Positions 57,223 to 64,000 of a stretch of 64,000 nucleotides of DNA are shown here, piece after piece. This DNA is from Phorcus lineatus. Taxonomy: Eukaryota; Mollusca; Gastropoda; Trochida; Trochidae. The first letter of the stretch is position 1. Each line of letters opens with the position of its first letter. The stretch covers positions 35,571,235 to 35,635,234 of the forward strand of contig OV121087.1 in NCBI GenBank assembly GCA_921293015.1, in the 5' to 3' direction. The notes under the pieces are model-generated. The model made no database searches and was not told the DNA's origin. It worked only from the letters and a program-made list of their open reading frames with translations. The translations under genes and the position numbers were made by a program.

Positions 57223-57525
57223 CTGTTTGGTGAGATGAGGTGAGGTGAGATGGTGTTTAACGCCGCTTTATTTCACTTATATTGCAGGGAGAAAGCCTGC
57301 ATTGTGGCTATACATAGCGGTGAAACCTGCGAGCATCGGCTGGACCTAGCAAACAATGGGTGGTACTGCGCTGGAATTCAGTGTAGCACTGCACCCAAAC
57401 CTGACTGCGTGTACAACAGGTCTCTACTGCAGACAAGGTTGCCGAGCCGGGACTCGAACCACGGACCTCTTGATCCGAAGCCGAATGCGCTAACCACTGC
57501 GCTATCACGCCCCACGCTGTTTAGT
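57223..57525 (-). mobile_element. tRNA-Arg-derived SINE, minus strand
   Basis: The body 57232-57513, read on the minus strand, starts GGGGCGTGATAGCGCAGTGG. It has the CTTCGGA anticodon-loop match, box B GGTTCGAGTCC and the same body and gcggcgttaaacacc end as the 5.4 kb copy. It retains the seven bases missing from that copy, so it is closer to the tRNA. Flanks carry an imperfect repeat, ctgtttggt (57223-57231) and ctgtttagt (57517-57525), probably an aged target duplication. The open frames across it on both strands are SINE artefacts. Confidence 0.9.
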
Positions 57526-58425
57526 ACCAGGTTTCAAATGTCAAATTGCTAATGAAACTAATATGAAGATGATTGTCTAACAATGATTGTAATTCAATGA
57601 ATCTTTCAGACATGTACATATTCAAAATAGCAGCAAAATGTTTGAATGTAGAGTATGTAAGATTTCATACTGAACTACTTTACATTCAAACATTGTGCAT
57701 TTGCATATTGTTTGCACGAATGGTCTAATGTCTAAATGTCTATGACGTTTCATTTATTGGTTGGATCTTAATTTTGAAAAATTCTGTTTAAGATAAGGAT
57801 AATTTGATTCTCAAAAGTTTCCAAATTTAACAATATTATCATGGTGCCTACAGCTCAACAAGTCGAGAGAATGACAGGTGCCATTGGCATTATCACATAA
57901 TGATATCAACAGTGGTCGGATGGTAAAACAGCCCTTTCGTTAAAACGGTATTCCAATGTAAAGTCCGATGTAAAGAGGTATAGCAAGGGTAGACAGGTAA
58001 CTCCATTTCCCAATGAAAGTAAGGCAAAATGTATTCCTAAATGTTCGAGACATAATATATATATCTTCAATGTCCTCAATCTTGACAGTGTATAACATGT
58101 ACTTTGAAATGTATAATGGGCCGGTGGCCTCTTTACTTAATAAACTCATACTCATATATATATTTAAGTACTACATATAGTGGAAGAGGAAATGTTAAAC
58201 AGGGATGGAAACATTTATAAGTTCACCATGACTGACAGGGAAAGCCAAATTATGAATTCACGATATGCTATTTAGAACCAGCATTAAGCCACGACCTCTA
58301 AAACGCCGTGAGAGCTGCGAGAGATGTAAAGAGAAGAGCAGATATATATAGATATATATAAAGGAGAGGAACACGTCGGCATGTCGACCACGTGGTGTAT
58401 CTTTGCCAGAGATAGCTGATTGTGA
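57526..58425. other. Intergenic stretch with possible LINE 3' tail
   Basis: Mostly unremarkable AT-rich DNA. The phrase aatgggccggtggcctcttt followed by aataaactcatactcata (58110-58155) resembles the 3' end of LINEs, here without any recognisable coding part. A short ATATAG-type repeat is at about 58342-58361. Confidence 0.4.
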
Positions 58426-59060
58426 ATGGAACAGTTTCGTCGCTGCGGCAGGAACTCTTCTGATAGACAGAACCCTCTCCCCTCTTCCTACCCCCCATCC
58501 CCTCCTGCCCCTCCCCCACCCTTGCAGGTAGGAAGGAGACGGTTCAAGGTGAGCCATACGCTAGAACCAGCTCCCAGACTCTCGGGTTCCATGTGTACGT
58601 CAAAGAACGTCATCGGCGTGAACTGTGACCTATGCGTTGTATTTAGCTCCGTTGCTAACGCTTTCGTACCGACAACGATCTGTGAAATACGTTGAACTTT
58701 GACTCTTCCCACCATCGTCCTGGCTTCCCGCCAAATCTGAGCTCGTAGTAGAGCAGACGTGGATCTCATCCAGGTAATGTTTACGCACAAAGAACGCTCA
58801 AACGGTGAACGTAACAGCAGGCCCGTGCTGCGAATTCCTCCGCTGCTAGCGTAAATACCCCCGTACTTGAGGTGAGAGCTCCTCGGCAGCGCGCCAACTC
58901 TTCTACACCCTTGCAGACTTCTGGCAGCGACATGGAAAAAACGCGGAAAAACGGTAAAACGTTGCTGTTGTGAAGCTGTGACGTCAAAGCCGTACAGAAA
59001 GATTTATTCAAAGAGACAAGAACCTGCATTTAGCAGAGAAACGGGGCATGCAGGTGCTTT
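58426..59060. other. GC- and CpG-rich island with long open frames on both strands
   Basis: This island stands out from its AT-rich flanks. On the minus strand a frame is open for 171 codons (59003 down to the stop at 58488). It includes GALPRSSHLKYGGIYASSGG, RAQIWREARTMVGRVKVQR and QFTPMTFFDVHMEPESLGAG. On the plus strand an 89-codon ATG frame (58426-58695) overlaps it. The plus strand also has a very long pyrimidine tract ending TTGCAG (acceptor-like, 58520-58525) and a donor CATCCAG|GTAATG at 58774, framing a 248-bp potential exon that has stops in all three frames. I recognise no protein family. Candidates are a first exon/promoter, a non-coding exon, or an old insertion. GC-rich DNA lengthens chance frames, so coding is unproven. 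Confidence 0.3.
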
Positions 59061-60480
59061 GACGAGGAGATTGGATAGGCAAGGTTGGTAGGAGTTGAAA
59101 GTGGAAGGGTTGGCCTTTGGTTTGAACTTTTTCGGTTGCTATGATCATGGTTTGTCTATGTCAAGGAGATATTGTCAGTGAGGAAAATTTTTTGAAAGAC
59201 ATGGGTGCGTGTGTGTGTGCATGGTTTAGGTGGGTTGGGGCGAGGAGGCGGGGGTGGTGGAATTGAAAGATTATTGATTTTCATGTGAAAGGGAGGATGT
59301 GGGCGGGGGAGTAAGGGTTGGATCCTATAAGGGGTTTCGGATTGGAGTTTTTGCATTTTGTTAGTCGCATTTGTCTTAGGCCATCTGTATGTCATCAAGA
59401 CATTAGAGCAGCGTAGCTTATAATTGGCGCTGTGGGAATGTTTTAGGACAGACAGACAGACAGATGTTTTATTGAAGTCTCACCTCATAAATTTACAATA
59501 AAATAGACAAATGAATATATAAAGTTAAAACAATGAGCTACCCGTGCAGGGTTCTGAGAGACTGATTGTTAAAATAATACACACTTTTAGCTAAAACCAT
59601 AAACCAAATGGGAGTATAAAGAAAATATATAAAAAATATTTTTAAGATAAGATATTTACATATAAAGGTTAACATATTATATGATTAATATAAATGTAAA
59701 TATTCAAATATATGAATAAAAATACCGAATACATATACATGAGATGTAAAACCTTGCCACTACTATGTGTGGTATAAAATTTGCAACCTTTTCTGCAGTA
59801 CAAGTTTGCAGGTTTTGGCAGAATAGAAAGCAATATCCGGGTTGGCCAAGATGAAACTAACTTTAAGGGGGATAGGTGTCGTTGGGAGATGGGGGAAGGA
59901 GGAAGCCTCGGAAAGTGGCATTCGATGGATGCAAGGCGATAGCAAAAGCAATGAAAAGTGGGGCCATTTGAAGTGTAGAGATGACAAATTTTATTCGTTT
60001 TAGAATGACAACTAGGCATTTTAGTAGAACCCTCTGATCATCAAAAAAAAAAAAATACTAATTTACGTCACCTCTGCAAGATAAACCGAAGGCCGTGTAC
60101 GTAAAATTAGCAACATTTCGATTCTGATAGGGGGTTGAGATCATTTCAAAATCTGTTTGCCTACCATAGCTTGCATCAGAAACGCACTATGTAAGTTTAA
60201 TTCTATATCTAAAGTTGAAACGTTATACGATGTAGGACCTCTCTCTGTAAACTAATCTTATATAAACTGATTTTGACAACGTGTCTTAAACAAAGCTAAC
60301 AAAATTTATGGTGAATATTTTAAATTAAAATGATTTTTTTTATTGGTCTCGAAATCATGAAATAAACGCCAACATATTATAGATGAAACGAATTACTTAA
60401 TTACCTGTACTAAAAAAAAAATTTAATTGGTTAAATCAGCCAAAAGTGCCTGAAATAAAAAATATGAAAAAAATACATTA
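59061..60480. other. Intergenic stretch
   Basis: It contains a GT/GGGG-rich patch (59200-59320) and a GACA microsatellite (59451-59464). An AT-rich remainder and a few overlapping minus-strand frames (59669-60019) show no family match. No RNA gene is seen. Confidence 0.5.
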
Positions 60481-60500
60481 AAAGCATTTAGCAATGACAT

Positions 60501-60912
60501 CGATTTGGAAATCAAGAAACAAACAGACAAAAAAACAAAGATATATTATAACATGGTTTTCTCCTTTATAAACTCATCAGCTTATTTGAAAAAATGAATG
60601 AAATAAAGGTTGAGCGAAATGAAATTAGAGTTGATACCTTAATTGTTTCACAATTTCACAAAATAAACTTAGAAGGCATTCAACTTTTTTTCAATTCCGT
60701 GTGTTACATTGTTATTGATTTAGAAATCAAGAAACAAACAGAAAAAACGTGGATATAAAATCACATCATTTGCTCCCTTATACAATAATCAGCTCGTTTG
60801 GTAAAAACAATTGTTATACAAAGATTGATCGAAATGAAAATTAGCATATACCTGAAGTGTTTAAGGATTCACAACATGAAAAAAGCATAACTCTTTTTCA
60901 ATTCCGTATGTA
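60501..60912. repeat. Imperfect tandem duplication, about 210-bp unit
   Basis: Unit 1 (60501-60706) and unit 2 (60717-60912) share the order gaaatcaagaaacaaacaga, then cagctt/gtttg, then gagcgaaatgaaa, then ttttcaattccgtgtgt. They differ by many substitutions. The duplication is old and non-coding. Confidence 0.75.
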
Positions 60913-63900
60913 CTTAATTTGGTATGCAAAAACCAGGAGCTTAGCGCTTCATTGAGAATTCGCGTCTTCCATGCTCGCAATAACCTGCAGCGATGTTGCT
61001 GTAAGGAGTCTGCACCGGGGTTGAGCGAGTCTCTACAAACATCAGAATGTGATTCTTACCATAATACTTTCTTCAACAGTTGGTCTTTAGCAAGCACGAA
61101 CTCCGCTACAAGGCGTGGCAGTATACACCGGCAAGGAGTCTTCCTGGCATGGGGGAGAGGGCGTCCGGAGTTAGGGGGGAACAGACCCGTCACACGAATG
61201 GGGGATGGGAGGGTGTGTGCTTAGGGTTAGGCCATCTAATGCCTCTTAGGTCAATCAAGTGCTCTTCGGTTAATTCTCCAGGTTGTGTTTAGCTACTATG
61301 TCGCTTGTTTGGCTGTGTGGCCAAAACAAAGTCTCGTCTGAAGACTTAAGTAAAGCTATTTCAACAAAGGTATTACAGGTACGTTGTAGTCTTACATGTA
61401 TATTAGTTAGAGTAAATGCATGCTAGAATATAGATATGGAATCACTTTGGTAGCTGTTTTTTCGATTTAAGGATACTTGTAAAAAACATATTCTAGTATT
61501 AACAAAGAAAATATTTCCATTATTTGAAAAAAATACTTTTGAATGGGGAATTGAAATTGATAACTGACACTCAAATTTTTTATCAGACTTGGAAAACAAT
61601 AAAAAAAAACTCTTTAAATATCAGTTACTACGCTTTGTCCTTGGCGCTGGGAAGCTGCTGTTGTGAAGTTAAGCTATCTCAATTTATGGCATCGACGTTA
61701 CATCATGCAGATTTTTTTCCATAAAATCGATTGCAAGATAGGTTCAACTGGTCCAGGTAATCAACCAACGCTTGATTGTTTCAACAACATCAAAAACAAC
61801 AACAACAACTTGTACTTGTTTCGAGTACTACGTGGAGGTTATACTTGAAAGACATTCACAATTGTGCCTCACTTCCTTACATGTATACCTACTTAAATCT
61901 GCATTATCGCAACTTCAAGGTGAAGACGTCATTGTATATTGGAAAATTGACAACTTTTATTGTAGAATTGCAATGAAGATTATGAGAAAACATTTGAATG
62001 GCGACGAGTATTATAAATGAATGCGATGTTTAACATATACAGTTTATGAGCAAGAATAAGAGTAGTCAAAGTGAATAGATAACACTTTGAAAGGCCATAG
62101 TTCTGTTACATAAGTTACCGTCCTTTGTTTTGCCCCCGAGAGTAATCGTATCACGGTTCTTATTTCTCATACGATGCCCTAAGACAAAACTCACTGTAAG
62201 TAAATAATAGTCAATGGCATACTGGCATTTATCTTATACAAATGGGGACATCTTTGTATGAAAGTTTATTCAATTACATACTTTTGTCAAAATCATATAA
62301 GTTACAGCTGCACACCGAAAGTTTGTTCACTTATCTGAGTATACTAGTGCAAATAGTTGGATATCTTTGAGGCATCATAGCATTGCGAGAAAGAAACGGA
62401 TAAGGTTGAATTTCAATTCAAAAGTGAAGATCCATTGCACTTGAATGAACTCGTATATCGTAACCCACAGTTGTCCGTAGTAGTTTTGGCTGGTCATTGA
62501 AGTGACCCGGGGTCAAATTTTCGAAAATACACATTTTCGTTTTTTTCTCTACAAATCCTGACAACAGCTTTGGAAATAGGTCATGTTTGTTCATTTGCAC
62601 TAAGTGAACGTGTTTGTGCTGATTGTTTCCTCACTCATGAAATATCAATTATACTCAAGAAAACCAAATCAATAGACCATTATTTGTCTAAAGCCATTAA
62701 CTTTCCTTGGCAAAATGACGTCATCACTACTATGACGTCATGCATTTTGTGCATTGCGTTAGTTCTAACGAAGGTGAAAATTCAGCCCGTGACACATTGT
62801 TGTAAAACGACACTTTTAAAACGACTGTAAAAATACTAGAAATAAAAAACGCAAGTATGTGTAATTTCGGAAATCTTGAATGAACAAGGAAATTCTTTGC
62901 CATTGCTTTTTGCCTTATTGTTTTCAATTCATTTCCACACTATATATCACACATGTTGATAGTTGTTTATTATTGCGTTGTATGTTTCTCTGGTTAAGTT
63001 TTGTATGTTTGGGGTACTTCATGTTGTTGTCAATAAAGTTTTGTAATTATTTATAGCAACAATTCAGGTTTTATTTACCTATATACCTTACTGCTTCTTG
63101 AAAGATTTATTATGCAACGTCAAGAGATATTGGTATTATGTTACAGCGCGTATCTGAAAAGGAAACATTCGTAACGTTGCGTGTATCAAATGTAAGGAGT
63201 TGAACATGTTTAAGTCGAATCGTAGGTAAATGTATTAAAATCAATTGTAATTGAAACCTATCCTTTGTTATTAAAAAGTCTAGATATTAAAATTTTCAAC
63301 AATGTTGATAATATAGCATTATGTTGAAATGTAACGTAAATGCCTTTTGAAGGTAGTTATCTGTGAAATAAACCTACTCTCATGCAAGATACAGCGACGA
63401 CCGTTACCGGAACTATCTTAACACAAACATGATAAAGTGTGACATCTTCCATTTCAAAATTATTGAGGACACCAATCTCTTTAAAAATAGATCAAACACA
63501 TCACTCATACTCCTCTTATCTAAGTTCTGATCTGTACTCGAGACTAAAAGACTAAAAAGCCTTCGGCAAGATTTGAAATTTTTAGCGGGATTCTGTTTGT
63601 TTTAATTCATTGAAGGTGAAGGGTCATAGAAAAGGTCATCTTTCATGACCCCCATGGAGCTGTACTCTGATCATAAACGCAGAATGCACGTGTGATAACT
63701 TCTATCTGGTTTGAATTTATTGTAGATGCACTTACTTCAAGACGAGTAAGCTTTAAGTTGTTGTTTTCTGTATGAATTTAGAAACATTAAAATCTGTCAA
63801 TTCAAAGAGAATACTATTGAATACGAAACCAACTAAACTGAAAAAAACGAGATAAAAATGTATACCAAAGTGAAACTATAATTAGATTAAATTAAAATAT

Positions 63901-64000
63901 AATTAAAGAACTTTAAGTTTTAAAAATACTTACTAACCACAAACTGAACATAACTGAACAAAGAGAGCCAGATACATATTAACTGTGTAATGTTTATTAT
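60913..64000. other. Intergenic stretch to the window end
   Basis: A GC-richer patch at about 60950-61240 carries overlapping open frames (the longest 101 codons at 60919-61224), unsupported by splice sites or family similarity. The phrase aataaagttttgtaattatt near 63032 is a poly(A)-signal-like sequence. Two full CRE palindromes (62716-62723 and 62733-62740) are listed as a finding. Otherwise nothing is recognised. Confidence 0.45.

Overview
This is a 64 kb piece of an animal nuclear genome. It is AT-rich, with long introns, GT-AG splice sites, microsatellites, minisatellites and decayed transposons. There are no operons, bacterial-type genes or CRISPR arrays. Two copies of a tRNA-Arg-derived SINE carry a 3' end (gcggcgttaaacac followed by a cacctcacct-type tail) that I associate with mollusc genomes, and the main gene also fits a lophotrochozoan. 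A mollusc is therefore the best guess; this is inference, not proof.

The left 39 kb is essentially one plus-strand gene, an ETS-domain transcription factor of the E74/ELF (ELF1/ELF2/ELF4) subfamily. I reconstructed it by hand from splice sites and reading phase. Two alternative first coding exons, 1a (ATG at 1433) and 1b (ATG at 15730), both end in phase 1, so either can join shared exons 2-7 (24576-24701, 28784-28873, 29394-29510, 32767-32883, 34259-34511, 34768-34873). The 1b protein is 355 aa and the 1a protein 289 aa. Exon 1a plus exon 2 resembles the N-terminus of a vertebrate ELF2 (NERF) isoform. The ETS domain is encoded by exons 6 and 7, and the protein stops about 12 residues after it, as in insect E74. 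A probable long 3' UTR follows to about 37.9 or 38.8 kb.

The introns hold a SINE with a perfect 13-bp target duplication, a 139-bp tandem duplication, a 270-bp dispersed duplication, a 26-bp minisatellite and a decayed satellite of about 95 bp.

The right 25 kb (39-64 kb) is repeat-rich and gene-poor. It contains three members of a 470-480 bp TTAA-flanked inverted-repeat element, one of them with a matching empty site inside a tandem duplicate. It also contains two diverged copies of a 1.3 kb segment whose start is the 3' end of an open reading frame, a separate 0.2 kb repeated module, and a large 31-bp minisatellite. A dead LINE reverse transcriptase, pogo-type terminal fragments and a second SINE complete the repeats. 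Possible gene remnants are a TIR-like frame broken by three stops (41.8-42.3 kb), a 104-codon ORF (42.6 kb), a 127-codon minus-strand frame without a start codon (50.4-50.7 kb) and a GC-rich island with a 171-codon minus-strand frame (58.5-59.0 kb). None of these is a secure gene.

I found no clearly new multi-gene system. The best leads are the two-promoter ETS gene with its conserved N-terminal exon, a tandem splice donor beside its basic motif, the transposon with its paralogous empty site, and the segmental duplication that carries a coding 3' end.
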